Source: Croceivirga sp.
GTDB lineage: Bacteria; Bacteroidota; Bacteroidia; Flavobacteriales; Flavobacteriaceae
Reading direction: 5' to 3'
DNA length: 64,000 nucleotides
NCBI GenBank assembly: GCA_028284935.1
Contig: JANQQQ010000039.1
Span: forward strand, 496,001-560,000
Shown here: positions 37,550 through 47,123 of the stretch, piece by piece
Position numbering within the stretch: the first letter of the stretch is position 1
How the letters are laid out: each line of letters begins with the position of its first letter
Notes under the pieces: generated by a model
Databases searched by the model: none
Seen by the model: the letters and a program-made list of their open reading frames with translations, nothing else
What the model was told of the DNA's origin: nothing
Translations under genes and position numbers: made by a program

Positions 37550-38116
37550 TTAAGTTTGGAACTGACTAAATTCAATTAATAAACCAGAAAGAACAAAAGA
37601 GGGGATCAAGGCAATATAGCCCTTGGAACTTACGATTCCGTCAACATTGATGGAATTGTATTCTTTTATAATTTCTATATAAGGTTTTTCGGAGCGTTCG
37701 CTGATTTCTATACCATATTGCCTGAACCATTTTCCGTTCTCTTCATATTCATCTTTACGAAGCACCATAATCTGGTCATTCTTATTTTGGTCAAACGTTA
37801 ACATTTGGTAGGTTCCTTGATTGTCTTTATCAAACATCAATCCACCAACTTCATCACCTTCACTATTAAAAAAGAGGAGGCCAGGTGTATTCCGTTCAGT
37901 TTTTTCTGGATTGATCACTTCTCCATTGGTGGTAGCTAAGGCCTGATCTTTTGGATTACTTAGCACGATAAATCTATTCCCATTCTCTCCAACAATATCT
38001 ATTCGCTCAGCCGTAAGCCTTTTAAAATGAATGTTTTCCTTTTTCGACTGATTATAGAGCAAATGAGCAATTATACCTACTAAAAGAACTAAATTAATCA
38101 GTGAGAGTTTTTTCAT
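37550..38116 (-). CDS. Hypothetical membrane-anchored protein
   Basis: About 188 aa from the start at 38116 (MKKLSLINLVLLVGIIAHLL, an N-terminal anchor). The extracytoplasmic domain begins RLTAERIDIVGENGNRFIVLSN, a pattern I associate with a conserved but unnamed family with two beta-repeats (the second is GGLMFDKDNQGTYQMLTFDQ). The C-terminus ends in an unexpected hydrophobic stretch (IALIPSFVLSGLLIEF), which could be a second membrane segment or a frame-shifted end. Single gene in the accessory region. Confidence 0.7.
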   Translation of the reverse strand: MKKLSLINLVLLVGIIAHLLYNQSKKENIHFKRLTAERIDIVGENGNRFIVLSNPKDQALATTNGEVINPEKTERNTPGLLFFNSEGDEVGGLMFDKDNQGTYQMLTFDQNKNDQIMVLRKDEYEENGKWFRQYGIEISERSEKPYIEIIKEYNSINVDGIVSSKGYIALIPSFVLSGLLIEFSQFQT

Positions 38117-38337
38117 TACCATCTTTTTTGGTCTTTATCAAGAGGTTAATCATCTATTTATGGTTACCAACGCGTGCTTTCCTTCAAAGGCGCAAGGTGA
38201 GAAGTGCAGCAAATTTAAAGAATATAGGAAAACGATTTATTGATGTTACTTAAATGCAAACCACCCGCCTTCATAATTGATTAAGTTATATCGTGGCAAA
38301 GTACTTCTCTAGTTCGATTTTTGTAACAATTTGTTTT

Positions 38338-39288
38338 CTAGTATTTTACCGTCAAAGATTTCATTACGGTGTTCGATTTAATTTGTACCAGTTGACCCAA
38401 TAGTCTCGTTTTTTCCAACAAGTCTGACTGCCCAATTTCATCCGAAATCCTAGCCATTTCTAAATTTAGACTTTCTATTTCTGTTTTTCTCTTAGACAGA
38501 ATATCCATGTAAGTTGAAATCAGTTGTCCATTTGATTTTTGACTTATCAAAACCAAGTTTTCCAGTATTTCGCTTTCATCAAGAGAAACATTCTTCTCTC
38601 TGGCAAGCATAACACATTCTCCAATAATATCCCTTGCCAAATTTTTTGCCCCTGGGTCTCTATAAAAAATTCCATTGTCCACTTCTAAGAGGGGACAAAT
38701 TGTATTGAATACGCAATTGACTATTGTCTTTTTCCAAACATACTCCACGATATTCGGCTCACTTCGAAATTCAAACTGTGGTGTACTAATTTCATTAATC
38801 AAATCTTTAAGTCGTTTATTGTTTCCTTTGGCACTACCAATGGGGGAGGCGCTAACTGTTTTAAAGGAAACTTCATTATCTCCAGTAACTTGACTCGTGG
38901 AGAACAAAACGCAACGAAAAGTGTTACGGAAATTATTAAAAGGACGTTCTATATTAAGCCCGTTCTGAAGCAATACAACAAGAAAACTACCCCTTATAGC
39001 CGCAAGTTTTTCGGCAATGTACATGTTCGCAAATGTCTTGGTTGCTACAAGGACGACTCCGTTAATTACTGAAATATTACTAAACGTGGAGGTGGTAATT
39101 TCCTGCTCAAAAGTCTCACCATCCCCAATAACCGTAATTTTTTTTTTGAATTCCGGAAGATGATCAACGCTCCCTCTTACTAGGGTTACATTTTTGTTAT
39201 TAAGTTTTAAAAAAACCGCGAGTGCTTTACCGATGGCCCCAGAGCCAATAATGTAAATATCAGTTTTCTCTGTATCATCCGTTTTCAT
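38338..39288 (-). CDS. Ketopantoate reductase (ApbA/PanE) family protein
   Basis: This 316-aa NADP-dependent reductase-like protein has the N-terminal Rossmann motif IYIIGSGAIGKALAVFL and VLLQNGLN at the end of the cofactor domain. The C-terminal helical domain has the catalytic-type Lys-Asn pair in WKKTIVNCVFNTICPLLE, with ISTYMDILSKRKTEIESLN near the end. That matches the S.QD...R.TEID.LNG pattern loosely. It could make pantoate (panB is 6 kb away) or reduce another 2-keto acid. The loose C-terminal motif makes PanE itself uncertain. Confidence 0.82.
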   Translation of the reverse strand: MKTDDTEKTDIYIIGSGAIGKALAVFLKLNNKNVTLVRGSVDHLPEFKKKITVIGDGETFEQEITTSTFSNISVINGVVLVATKTFANMYIAEKLAAIRGSFLVVLLQNGLNIERPFNNFRNTFRCVLFSTSQVTGDNEVSFKTVSASPIGSAKGNNKRLKDLINEISTPQFEFRSEPNIVEYVWKKTIVNCVFNTICPLLEVDNGIFYRDPGAKNLARDIIGECVMLAREKNVSLDESEILENLVLISQKSNGQLISTYMDILSKRKTEIESLNLEMARISDEIGQSDLLEKTRLLGQLVQIKSNTVMKSLTVKY

Positions 39289-39370
39289 AATCGTAAATTG
39301 AAATTGATGTACTTGGATTGACTACTAATTGAAGTCTCGATTGACCATTTCATGAGTGCTGTTGTTCATT

Positions 39371-39787
39371 TTATTTGCCATTGTAGCTTTCCAAAACTTC
39401 ACGTAGTTTTGAGGGGACCTTAACAGGCCGCTTAGTTTTGGGGTCGATGCATACTTGTGTTAATTCAGCAGTGAACACCTTATCATTCAATACAGATCCA
39501 TCAACGAAAAAAACAAATGAACTTATTCGTATTTCCTTGAGGTATACCCTAATCTCAACTTGATCATCCCACACCATCGGTTGAAGAAGCTCAATATTAA
39601 GGGAACGGGTTGGGGGTAAAACTCCCAGACTCATCATACTTTTCTCCGCTGGAGCACCAAAACACAAGGAAATAAAATCCAAGATTGCTTCAACTACAAA
39701 ATACCCTATTCTTGGTGTATATAGCATGCCTCCGGGATCGCAGTCTCCAAAGCGCACTTTTCTTGTTATAACAAATTCCTTACTCAT
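39371..39787 (-). CDS. Hotdog-fold acyl-CoA thioesterase (4HBT)
   Basis: This 138-aa protein has the classic 4-hydroxybenzoyl-CoA thioesterase start VRFGDCDPGGMLYTPRIGYF with the catalytic-type Asp, a central helix (EAILDFISLCFG), and strands LNIELLQPMVWDDQVEIRVYL. It is cytosolic with an unknown acyl substrate. It is distinct from the thioesterase at 13898. Single gene in the accessory block. Confidence 0.88.
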   Translation of the reverse strand: MSKEFVITRKVRFGDCDPGGMLYTPRIGYFVVEAILDFISLCFGAPAEKSMMSLGVLPPTRSLNIELLQPMVWDDQVEIRVYLKEIRISSFVFFVDGSVLNDKVFTAELTQVCIDPKTKRPVKVPSKLREVLESYNGK

Positions 39788-39898
39788 ATTTTGCCATGGA
39801 ATTTAGAAACCATTCGCAGGTCTTTTGGTAATGGGCATATTCGTAACCTTTATTGGATTGGGAACTACTTATCCAAAAACCGATCATCCTATTTGTTG

Positions 39899-40435
39899 CT
39901 ACTTAAGCTTAAGTTTCATCATTAAGTCTGTCTGTTCGTCATTTCCAAGTTTGAATATATGTTTTTGAAATACAGAGAATCCATTTTTTTCATAAAACCG
40001 AATAGCCCTTGGGTTTTTTTCCCAAACGCCCAACCACAGGTACGCCAGATTTTTCTCGTTCGCTATTTCCATCGCCTTTTTGAAAAGAAGTTGCCCCACT
40101 TTTTTCCCATGAAACTCCTTGAGCACATAAATACGTTCTATTTCGAGTGCAGTTTCATCTTTTATTTCGGTTTGTGATTGACCCACGTTCACCTTTAAGT
40201 ACCCAATGATTCTTTTATCAAGTACGGCGAAGTAAAATTGTACATTTGGGTCCATGAGTTCCGCTTTCAACTTTTTATTTGAAAATTGATCCTCTAAATA
40301 TTTGACCATATCTTCCTCTTTGTTGTCAGAAGCGAACGTCTCTGCAAAAGTCAATTTCGCAAGTTCTGCCAATTTCTCAATATCTTGAAGGGCTGTCTTG
40401 GTTATTTCCGTTTTCATCTTTATCTGTGCATTCAT
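39899..40435 (-). CDS. GNAT-family N-acetyltransferase
   Basis: This 178-aa protein (172 from the alternative start at 40417) has the GNAT fold. LEIERIYVLKEFHGKKVGQLLFKKAM holds the acetyl-CoA-binding motif A (R/Q-x-x-G-x-G/A), and LWLGVWEKNPRAIRFYEKNGF is motif B. It resembles spermidine/spermine or small-amine acetyltransferases (PaiA-like); notably, a PaiB-like gene lies in the same accessory region. The exact acceptor is unknown. Confidence 0.9.
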   Translation of the reverse strand: MNAQIKMKTEITKTALQDIEKLAELAKLTFAETFASDNKEEDMVKYLEDQFSNKKLKAELMDPNVQFYFAVLDKRIIGYLKVNVGQSQTEIKDETALEIERIYVLKEFHGKKVGQLLFKKAMEIANEKNLAYLWLGVWEKNPRAIRFYEKNGFSVFQKHIFKLGNDEQTDLMMKLKLK

Positions 40436-40566
40436 TACTTTTATACTTCACTTGATTGTAAAAAATGTCTGTTGGGTTTTTAAAGCATTCTTAAAAATTG
40501 CGTATTGGAAGGCATTCATAATACTTTTCCATTAATTGTTGCAAACTTCATAACCTATCCTTACAA

Positions 40567-41547
40567 TCATAGTTTTAGCCTAAAACCAAAAACGGGTAGA
40601 TTTCCTTGCATAAAATCTAAATCACCTGCCCTTTCAAAACCTAGTCTTTCATACATTTTCCATGCTGTTTTCATTGTTTTTGTTGTATGAATCACCATTG
40701 TTTTAGAGTTACTTTTTTTCCCTTTTTCCATACAATACGCCGTAAGAAGTTTACCAACCCCTAAACCTCTTAATTTAGCGTCTACACCCAATAGCCTAAA
40801 TCCACAGGCGTTTTGCTCCTGCGTTGCTTTTCCGCCAGAACCGTAATCTTTCATATCATTGAAATAAACAACAGCCCCTCCAATGGTTCCTTGTTTGGAA
40901 ACAGCAACCAGCAGTTCTACGTTCGTATTCTTAGTTAAATTCCCAACAGTTCTTAACATCTCATAATATTTTGGTTGTTCCAGTTTTGAGGGAAAACCGT
41001 TCAAAGAAGAATACACTTCTACTAGAAGTTCGCCAATTCTACCAAATTCACTCTCTTTGGCATTTCTAACGGAATAACCATAATATTCTTTCAGCACCTC
41101 TTTTTTTAGGGAGCGTGTGTTTAATTTTTGGTTGACTTGCACGAGTTGATCTAGAAAATCACGCTCTCCAAATAGACCTTTTAATTGATTATAGAAGGTA
41201 TTCCAAATGAGTTGTAGTTCAGGTTCAATTTTCTTCCCTTTCTTACTAAGTTGGATGAGTTTTGAGCGATTATCGGTCGGATTTGGAATTACATCTACAT
41301 ATCCTATTTTCTCCAATTCCCTGACGACATTCTTTACCGTTATTCTGCTGTAAGAAATCTTTTCGGTAAGTTCCAAAACGGTCAAGGCCCTAGTAGTTTT
41401 GGAAAGGACATAGTATATGGGGAACCAGCTGGATTTGAATTTGATGTCTATTTCCTTATAAATACTGTCCCCTTCGGATTGTAGTTTTTCATAGATCCTT
41501 CTCATTTGTGATCCTACGGATAGATATCCTAAGTCCTCTAATTTCAT
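40567..41547 (-). CDS. MarR-GNAT fusion: helix-turn-helix regulator with acetyltransferase domain
   Basis: This 326-aa protein joins an N-terminal winged-helix MarR-type domain (about 1-150; recognition region SYSRITVKNVVRELEKIGYVD) to a C-terminal GNAT domain (about 165-326). The latter has acetyl-CoA motif LRGLGVGKLLTAYC and TMKTAWKMYERLGFERAG. Such fusions are known in several phyla, and the acetyltransferase may sense or modify the inducer. Two AT-rich palindromes just upstream (41558-41598) are likely autoregulatory operators. The target is otherwise unknown. Confidence 0.9.
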   Translation of the reverse strand: MKLEDLGYLSVGSQMRRIYEKLQSEGDSIYKEIDIKFKSSWFPIYYVLSKTTRALTVLELTEKISYSRITVKNVVRELEKIGYVDVIPNPTDNRSKLIQLSKKGKKIEPELQLIWNTFYNQLKGLFGERDFLDQLVQVNQKLNTRSLKKEVLKEYYGYSVRNAKESEFGRIGELLVEVYSSLNGFPSKLEQPKYYEMLRTVGNLTKNTNVELLVAVSKQGTIGGAVVYFNDMKDYGSGGKATQEQNACGFRLLGVDAKLRGLGVGKLLTAYCMEKGKKSNSKTMVIHTTKTMKTAWKMYERLGFERAGDLDFMQGNLPVFGFRLKL

Positions 41548-41557
41548 TTAATAATTA

Positions 41558-41598
41558 TATTTCATAAAAATATGAAATACCTTTCATAAATAATGAAA
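41558..41598 (-). promoter_or_regulatory. Pair of palindromic operators upstream of the MarR-GNAT gene
   Basis: TATTTCATA-AAAA-TATGAAATA (41558-41579) is a perfect 9-bp inverted repeat. TTTCAT-N5-ATGAAA (41582-41598) repeats its core about one and a half to two helical turns away. They start 11 bp upstream of the start codon, as expected for MarR autoregulation. Confidence 0.65.
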
Positions 41599-41745
41599 AA
41601 TTTGAAATTTCCCACTTTGATTCAATGTGTACTTACATTTCCATTGGTAATCCTTTCTACAATTAAGGGGTTGGAAAGATATTATATGAAGCTGTTAATG
41701 GGCTACATAATATTCTAAAAAGCTCAAAAAATAGAAGTATATTTC

Positions 41746-43170
41746 TTAGCAATCACTTAAGAACACCCCAACGGCCAGTCCCCCTTCCGAGGTTTCCTTG
41801 TATTTACTGTTCATATCCTTGGCAGTCTCCCACATGGTGTTCACCACGGTATCCAAAGGTACGATGGCCTCGGCAGGGTCCGCATCCAATGCCATTTCCG
41901 AGGCATTGATGGCCTTTAGGGCTCCCATGCTATTACGCTCAATGCAGGGTACCTGCACCAGCCCCCCAATGGGGTCGCACGTCAATCCTAAATGGTGCTC
42001 CATGGCAATTTCCGCGGCCATTAGTACCTGCTCCGGATTTCCACCCATAAGCTCCGTGAGTCCAGCAGCTGCCATCGCTGAGGAAACCCCAATTTCGGCT
42101 TGGCAACCGCCCATGGCCGCAGAGATGGTCGCCCCTTTTTTAAAAATACTGCCTATTTCACTGGCCGTCATCAAAAAGCGTTTGACATCATCGAAATCCC
42201 CATCGTGGTTTTCAATGACCATATAGTACATCAATACCGCAGGAATGACTCCCGCACTACCATTGGTTGGCGCAGTGACCACCCTACCTAAGGCAGCATT
42301 GACCTCATTTACGGACAGGGCAAAACAGCTGACCCATTTCAATATCTGTCTAAATTTCACTTCAGTATCCCGGATGCTTTCCAACCATTCTTGTGGATTG
42401 GAGTAGGGGACCTCTCCTTTTAATTTTTGGTGCATATCGAAGGCACGGCGTTTTACGTTGAGCCCACCCGGTAGTTTGCCTTCGGTATGGCAACCCAAAT
42501 ACATGCATTCCAGCATAGTATTCCATATTTGCCGCAGGCCCCCATCGATTTCTTCGGTAGTCCGAAGGGAGCATTCGTTTTCCCAAACAATTTCAGAAAT
42601 CGATTTTCCTTGGGAGTTGCAATGCTCCAAAAGCTCATCCCCAGTTTTAACGGGGTGGGGAAAGGTCTTGAAAATGGCCTTGTTTTCCCTGGCATGCTGC
42701 CGTTCTTCCTTGACCACAAATCCCCCTCCTATGGAGTAGTACGTTTCGGAAGTAGCCGTTCCATTGCTCAATCCCGCTTCAAACCTAAGCGCATTGGCAT
42801 GGAAGGGAAGAAACTCCCGATGGTATACAATGTCCTCCCCATAATGGAACGAAATCCAATGCTTTTGTCCTAAGTACAGTTTTTTGTCGGATTTTACTGT
42901 TTCAATTTTACCGGGAATACTATCACAAGCAATGGTTACGGGGTCTTCTCCCATTAGGCCCAGTGCCACAGCGACATCCGTGGCATGGCCTTTACCTGTA
43001 AGGGATAATGAACCGTACAACTGCACCTTGACTGAGGTTACCGTGGATAAATCAACGTCCTCCTGTAGTTCCTGTAGCCATCGCTCCGCAGCCCTCCACG
43101 GGCCCAAAGTATGAGAGCTTGAAGGGCCCACACCTATTTTGAGCATGTCAAAAACACTAATGCATTCCAT
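41746..43170 (-). CDS. L-serine ammonia-lyase (iron-sulfur, single chain)
   Basis: This 474-aa [4Fe-4S] enzyme deaminates serine to pyruvate. The start at 43170 ([23 protein letters not shown]) is the family start; the frame to 43218 adds 16 residues. It is fused beta-alpha as in E. coli SdaA/SdaB. The beta domain is N-terminal; the alpha domain follows with [19 protein letters not shown] and the cluster cysteines in [19 protein letters not shown]. It is placed next to dnaK but on the opposite strand. Confidence 0.95.
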   Translation of the reverse strand: MECISVFDMLKIGVGPSSSHTLGPWRAAERWLQELQEDVDLSTVTSVKVQLYGSLSLTGKGHATDVAVALGLMGEDPVTIACDSIPGKIETVKSDKKLYLGQKHWISFHYGEDIVYHREFLPFHANALRFEAGLSNGTATSETYYSIGGGFVVKEERQHARENKAIFKTFPHPVKTGDELLEHCNSQGKSISEIVWENECSLRTTEEIDGGLRQIWNTMLECMYLGCHTEGKLPGGLNVKRRAFDMHQKLKGEVPYSNPQEWLESIRDTEVKFRQILKWVSCFALSVNEVNAALGRVVTAPTNGSAGVIPAVLMYYMVIENHDGDFDDVKRFLMTASEIGSIFKKGATISAAMGGCQAEIGVSSAMAAAGLTELMGGNPEQVLMAAEIAMEHHLGLTCDPIGGLVQVPCIERNSMGALKAINASEMALDADPAEAIVPLDTVVNTMWETAKDMNSKYKETSEGGLAVGVFLSDC

Positions 43171-43297
43171 CGTTGGATTTTGTTTCAAAGATAACGGGAA
43201 AGAAATTTCAAACCCCAAATTTCAAAATCCAATTGACCGCAGTAGAGTAGTAACGAACTTGTACGTTGTGATTTGAATTTTGGAATTTTCAAAACAA

Positions 43298-43340
43298 CTG
43301 TCAGCTTGTCATATTCATGGGCATGGCACAGTCATTGACA
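43298..43340 (+). promoter_or_regulatory. Candidate stress promoter region of dnaK
   Basis: CTGTCAGCTTGTCA at 43298-43311 contains two TGTCA half-sites 8 bp apart. TGGCACAGTCATTGACA at 43324-43340 resembles a sigma-54 -24/-12 element (GG at 43325-43326, G at 43337, one mismatch). TGACA at 43336 and TGTCA at 43350 form an inverted repeat. The role is inferred. Confidence 0.4.
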
Positions 43341-43388
43341 TTGGAATAGTGTCAAAAAATTGAATTCGAAAAACTTTAAATAGAAAAC

Positions 43389-45305
43389 ATGAGTAAAATT
43401 ATTGGTATCGATTTGGGAACGACCAACTCTTGTGTTTCCGTAATGGAAGGTAACGAGCCGGTGGTGATTCCAAACGCAGAAGGAAAAAGAACAACTCCGT
43501 CTGTTATTGCCTTTGTTGAGGGAGGGGAAATCAAGGTAGGTGACCCAGCCAAAAGACAGGCGGTAACAAATCCACATAAAACCATTTATTCCATAAAACG
43601 ATTTATGGGGAACAAATATTCCGAGTCTCAAAAAGAGGCAGATCGTGTTCCTTATAAAGTTGTTAAAGGTGACAATAACACACCAAGGGTAGACATTGAA
43701 GGACGCCTGTACACCCCTCAGGAATTATCCGCTATGATTCTTCAAAAGATGAAGAAAACGGCTGAGGATTACCTGGGTCAGGATGTTACAAGGGCGGTCA
43801 TTACCGTTCCTGCGTACTTCAATGATTCGCAACGTCAGGCCACTAAAGAAGCTGGCGAAATTGCAGGCTTGACCGTAGAACGCATTATCAATGAGCCTAC
43901 CGCGGCCTCCTTGGCGTATGGTCTGGACAAGAAGGATGCAGACCAAAAGATTGTAGTGTTTGACTTTGGTGGGGGTACCCATGATGTTTCCATCTTGGAA
44001 CTGGGTGATGGTGTTTTTGAAGTGTTGGCCACGGATGGTGATACCCACTTAGGTGGTGATGATGTGGACCAAAAAATTATTGATTGGTTGGCTGAAGAAT
44101 TTAAGTCCGATGAAGGTTTGGATTTGCGCGATGATGCCATGGCATTGCAACGACTTCGTGAGGCAGCGGAGAAAGCAAAAATTGAATTGTCCGCTTCTTC
44201 ACAGACCGAAATTAACTTGCCCTATGTGACCGCAACGGCATCAGGACCTAAGCACTTGGTAAGAACCTTGAGTCGTGCAAAGTTTGAGCAGTTGATCGCT
44301 GATTTGGTAAAACGCACCATTGAACCTTGTGAAACTGCATTGAAATCCGCAGGACTTTCAAAAAGTGATATTGATGAAATTATATTGGTAGGGGGTTCCA
44401 CAAGGATTCCTGCTGTGCAGGAAGCCGTGGAAAAATTCTTTGGGAAGAAGCCTTCCAAGGGAGTTAATCCAGATGAAGTGGTTGCCGTAGGTGCTGCTAT
44501 CCAAGGTGGAGTGTTGACCGGTGATGTAAAAGATGTATTGCTATTGGATGTGACACCACTTTCATTGGGTATTGAAACCATGGGAAGTGTGAATACCAAG
44601 TTGATTGAAGCTAATACGACTATCCCCACAAAGAAATCACAGGTGTTTTCCACTGCGGCAGACAATCAGCCCTCGGTTGAGATCCATGTTTTGCAAGGGG
44701 AGCGACCTATGGCTGCCGATAACAAGACCATTGGACGATTCCATTTGGACGGTATTCCACCTGCACCAAGGGGAACACCGCAGATTGAAGTGACCTTTGA
44801 TATTGATGCCAATGGAATTATCAAGGTTTCGGCCACGGATAAGGCTACCGGCAAATCACAGGATATTCGTATTGAAGCTTCTTCAGGTTTGACGGATGAA
44901 GAAATCCAAAAGATGAAAGCGGAAGCTGAAGCCAATGCTGAAGCGGATAAAGCGGCCAAAGAAAAAGCTGACAAATTGAATGAGGCAGATGGTATGATTT
45001 TTCAAACGGAAAAGCAGCTCGATGAATTTGGTGACAAGCTTTCTGATGATAAGAAAAAACCTATCAAGGAAGCCTTGGAGGAGTTGAAAAAGGCATACGA
45101 AACCAAGGACGTTGTTGTTATTGAGCCCGCTTTGACCAAAATCAACGAGGCTTGGAAAACGGCTTCGGAGGAAATGTACAAAGCACAGGCCGAAGCGCAG
45201 CAGGCTGGGGGTGACCCTACCGCAAATACCGGCGGTGATGCCACTGGAGGAAACGCTGCGGAAGGCGATAACGTAGAGGATGTGGACTTCGAAGAAGTGA
45301 AGTAG
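43389..45305 (+). CDS. dnaK: Molecular chaperone DnaK (Hsp70)
   Basis: This 638-aa ATP-driven chaperone starts [19 protein letters not shown]. The nucleotide-binding domain (about 1-385) has phosphate-2 motif [13 protein letters not shown] and adenosine motif [13 protein letters not shown]. The hinge [15 protein letters not shown] leads to the substrate domain and the helical lid. The lid ends in a Gly/Ala-rich linker and the acidic tail EDVDFEEVK, which binds co-chaperones. grpE and dnaJ are not adjacent. It has its own promoter region and terminator. Confidence 0.98.
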   Translation: MSKIIGIDLGTTNSCVSVMEGNEPVVIPNAEGKRTTPSVIAFVEGGEIKVGDPAKRQAVTNPHKTIYSIKRFMGNKYSESQKEADRVPYKVVKGDNNTPRVDIEGRLYTPQELSAMILQKMKKTAEDYLGQDVTRAVITVPAYFNDSQRQATKEAGEIAGLTVERIINEPTAASLAYGLDKKDADQKIVVFDFGGGTHDVSILELGDGVFEVLATDGDTHLGGDDVDQKIIDWLAEEFKSDEGLDLRDDAMALQRLREAAEKAKIELSASSQTEINLPYVTATASGPKHLVRTLSRAKFEQLIADLVKRTIEPCETALKSAGLSKSDIDEIILVGGSTRIPAVQEAVEKFFGKKPSKGVNPDEVVAVGAAIQGGVLTGDVKDVLLLDVTPLSLGIETMGSVNTKLIEANTTIPTKKSQVFSTAADNQPSVEIHVLQGERPMAADNKTIGRFHLDGIPPAPRGTPQIEVTFDIDANGIIKVSATDKATGKSQDIRIEASSGLTDEEIQKMKAEAEANAEADKAAKEKADKLNEADGMIFQTEKQLDEFGDKLSDDKKKPIKEALEELKKAYETKDVVVIEPALTKINEAWKTASEEMYKAQAEAQQAGGDPTANTGGDATGGNAAEGDNVEDVDFEEVK

Positions 45306-45330
45306 CTCGTCCTTTATGAATATTGGATAA

Positions 45331-45359
45331 AAAACCGCAATTTCTATTGCGGTTTTTTT
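45331..45359 (+). terminator. Rho-independent terminator of dnaK
   Basis: AAAACCGCAAT-TTCT-ATTGCGGTTTT is an 11-bp stem followed by further T residues, 25 bp past the dnaK stop. Confidence 0.88.
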
Positions 45360-45596
45360 GTTCCCTGATGTCAATGTTGTCGGTCAAGGGTCATTCCCTG
45401 TTCCATGGATACTCCCTTCCCCTTAACAAATATCCTAATGCCGTTGGTGTTTTCGGTATCACTTTTTATGTGGGAAGAATTCTTATCGCGGGCCCCTGCG
45501 CCTTGAAGTAGTCTCTAGATTTGACTGCTGGAGCAAACAGCCAAAAAAGGCACTGCTACAATATTTTATCCTTTTTTACTGTTTTGTTACTGCTCC

Positions 45597-46352
45597 ATGA
45601 CCCTTTCTTTTAAAAATACCGTCGTAAAATTCAACTGTTTTTTAAGTTTTTTTCTGTGTACCTCATACAGTTTTGGGCAGTTCGTGGATGCTCCTTTGGA
45701 AAGACCGCCTAAAAACGCTTTGGTAAAAAAAGCCATACTACCCGGTTCTCTATTCTTGGTAGGTCTTCTTCTAACGGAGGGTGATTTTGAAAAAGACTTT
45801 CAGGCCAATGTGCGTGATGGGTTGGGGAATGACTTCAATACCTCTTTGGATGATTATACGAGGTATGTGCCCATAGCACAACTATATATCGCTGATATTG
45901 CAGGGATACGGGCAAAGAATCATTGGTTTGACCAAACAAAAAATTTGATCATCTCTGCAGGATTGACCCAATTAATTACCGGTGGAATGAAAAAAGCCAT
46001 TTACAAAGAGCGGCCAAATCAATTCAACGCAGATGCCTTCCCTTCGGGACATACCTCAAATGCGTTTGCCAATGCCACGGTACTATATGAGGAATTTAAG
46101 GAGACCAATTCCTTTTTGGCCTATAGCGGCTATGGCTTTGCCGTGACCACGGGTGCTTTGCGCGTTATGAACAACAAGCATTGGATTTCTGACGTATTTG
46201 TAGGAGCTGCCCTAGGTATTATGGTGACGAAACTTGTGTATCACTTTGATTATCTTTTTCCTTGGAATCCGTTCAAAAAGAAAAATGATTTTGTGTTGTT
46301 GCCTTCCTATTCTGAAGGGTCGGTAGGTATACATCTTCAGAAACGCTTTTGA
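45597..46352 (+). CDS. PAP2-family phosphatase, exported
   Basis: This 251-aa protein has an N-terminal hydrophobic signal (CFLSFFLCTSYSFGQ). PAP2 catalytic motifs are complete: KKAIYKERP (motif 1), FPSGHTSNAFA (motif 2, His) and RVMNNKHWISDVFVGAALG (motif 3, His and Asp). It probably dephosphorylates lipid phosphates or undecaprenyl pyrophosphate at the outer face of the membrane or in the periplasm. Single gene ending at a terminator region shared with the convergent regulator. Confidence 0.92.
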   Translation: MTLSFKNTVVKFNCFLSFFLCTSYSFGQFVDAPLERPPKNALVKKAILPGSLFLVGLLLTEGDFEKDFQANVRDGLGNDFNTSLDDYTRYVPIAQLYIADIAGIRAKNHWFDQTKNLIISAGLTQLITGGMKKAIYKERPNQFNADAFPSGHTSNAFANATVLYEEFKETNSFLAYSGYGFAVTTGALRVMNNKHWISDVFVGAALGIMVTKLVYHFDYLFPWNPFKKKNDFVLLPSYSEGSVGIHLQKRF

Positions 46353-46458
46353 GCCATTTAGTAAAGAGGCTGCATATACCCACTAGAAAATTTGTGAATG
46401 ACTCATGCTAGACCTATCGAAATATCCCTACAATCCCTACAGGGGTATTTCAAAAATA

Positions 46459-46485
46459 CCCTGGCAATGGCCAGGGCTTTCTTGT
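46459..46485. terminator. Probable shared terminator between PAP2 and the LuxR regulator gene
   Basis: CCCTGGC-AATG-GCCAGGG is a 7-bp GC-rich stem with CTTTCTTGTTT behind it. Just upstream, AAATATCCCT and AGGGGTATTT (about 46420-46450) form a second weak hairpin. Both lie between two converging genes. Confidence 0.6.
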
Positions 46486-46490
46486 TTAAG

Positions 46491-47123
46491 TTAAAAAGAA
46501 GGTACACCAATGGTTTTAAGGCATTGCAATGCTTCCGACTTTGATTTTACATTGAGTTTCAGATAAATGTTCTGTAAATGGAAGTTTACCGTGCTTGGGG
46601 TCACAAAAAGCTTTTTGGCGATATCCTTGTACGTGGCACCCTGACCGAGATATCCAATGATTTGATTCTCACGATGTGATAACATGGAATAGCGTTTCTC
46701 CCTAAAAACCGAGATTATTTTGCTGGAAACGTCATTACTTAGGGCCGTTCCTTCTTCGGCAATCGTGTGCAATGCAGATTCCAATCTTTCTGCTGTTATG
46801 GGTTTGGTCAAATATCCATGCACACCTATTTTAAAGGCTTGTTTTATCAACTCAAAATCATTTTCTGAACTTACTACCAGCACTTTAATATCAGGATTTC
46901 GCCGTAAAATTCCATTGGTATAGCGAAGTCCTGATTGACCATTCACTTTGGTCTCGGTAATGAGTAAATTCACAGGAAAACGGTCCTCATTGATTAGTGC
47001 ATCCCTAAGGGAAGTGGAATGGGCAACCAAAGCGTAATCCTTCCTGTCTTTGAATAGAATGTCACAAAGCTTTGCAGTACTTGGGTCATGGTCCAAGACC
47101 ATAACATGATTGGGGGTTTTCAT
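46491..47123 (-). CDS. LuxR-type regulator with Glu in place of the phosphoacceptor Asp
   Basis: This 210-aa protein has a receiver domain (about 5-120) with D11 and D13 in MVLDHDPS and K107 in GYLTKPIT. The phosphoacceptor position is Glu57 (NLLITETKVNGQSG, where typical receivers have LLD..MPG..G). Glu often mimics phospho-Asp, so the regulator may be permanently active. The C-terminal LuxR HTH (about 145-205) is intact: LSHRENQIIGYLGQG, DIAKKLFVTPSTVNFHLQNI. No kinase gene is adjacent. Upstream lie two CCTCA/TGAGG inverted repeats. Confidence 0.9.
   Translation of the reverse strand: MKTPNHVMVLDHDPSTAKLCDILFKDRKDYALVAHSTSLRDALINEDRFPVNLLITETKVNGQSGLRYTNGILRRNPDIKVLVVSSENDFELIKQAFKIGVHGYLTKPITAERLESALHTIAEEGTALSNDVSSKIISVFREKRYSMLSHRENQIIGYLGQGATYKDIAKKLFVTPSTVNFHLQNIYLKLNVKSKSEALQCLKTIGVPSF

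Noticed and set aside
33697-41547. Defence island or phage remnant
   Set aside because: The genes are small metabolic, regulatory and detoxification types. No nuclease, helicase, toxin-antitoxin, integrase or phage structural gene is seen.
34335-41600. Classical integron
   Set aside because: No integrase gene is present and the motif lacks attC core sites. Only a cassette-like pattern can be claimed.
45306-45596. Small gene between dnaK and PAP2
   Set aside because: The 62-codon frame at 45323 starts inside the dnaK terminator and shows no protein-like pattern. Apart from the terminator nothing was seen.
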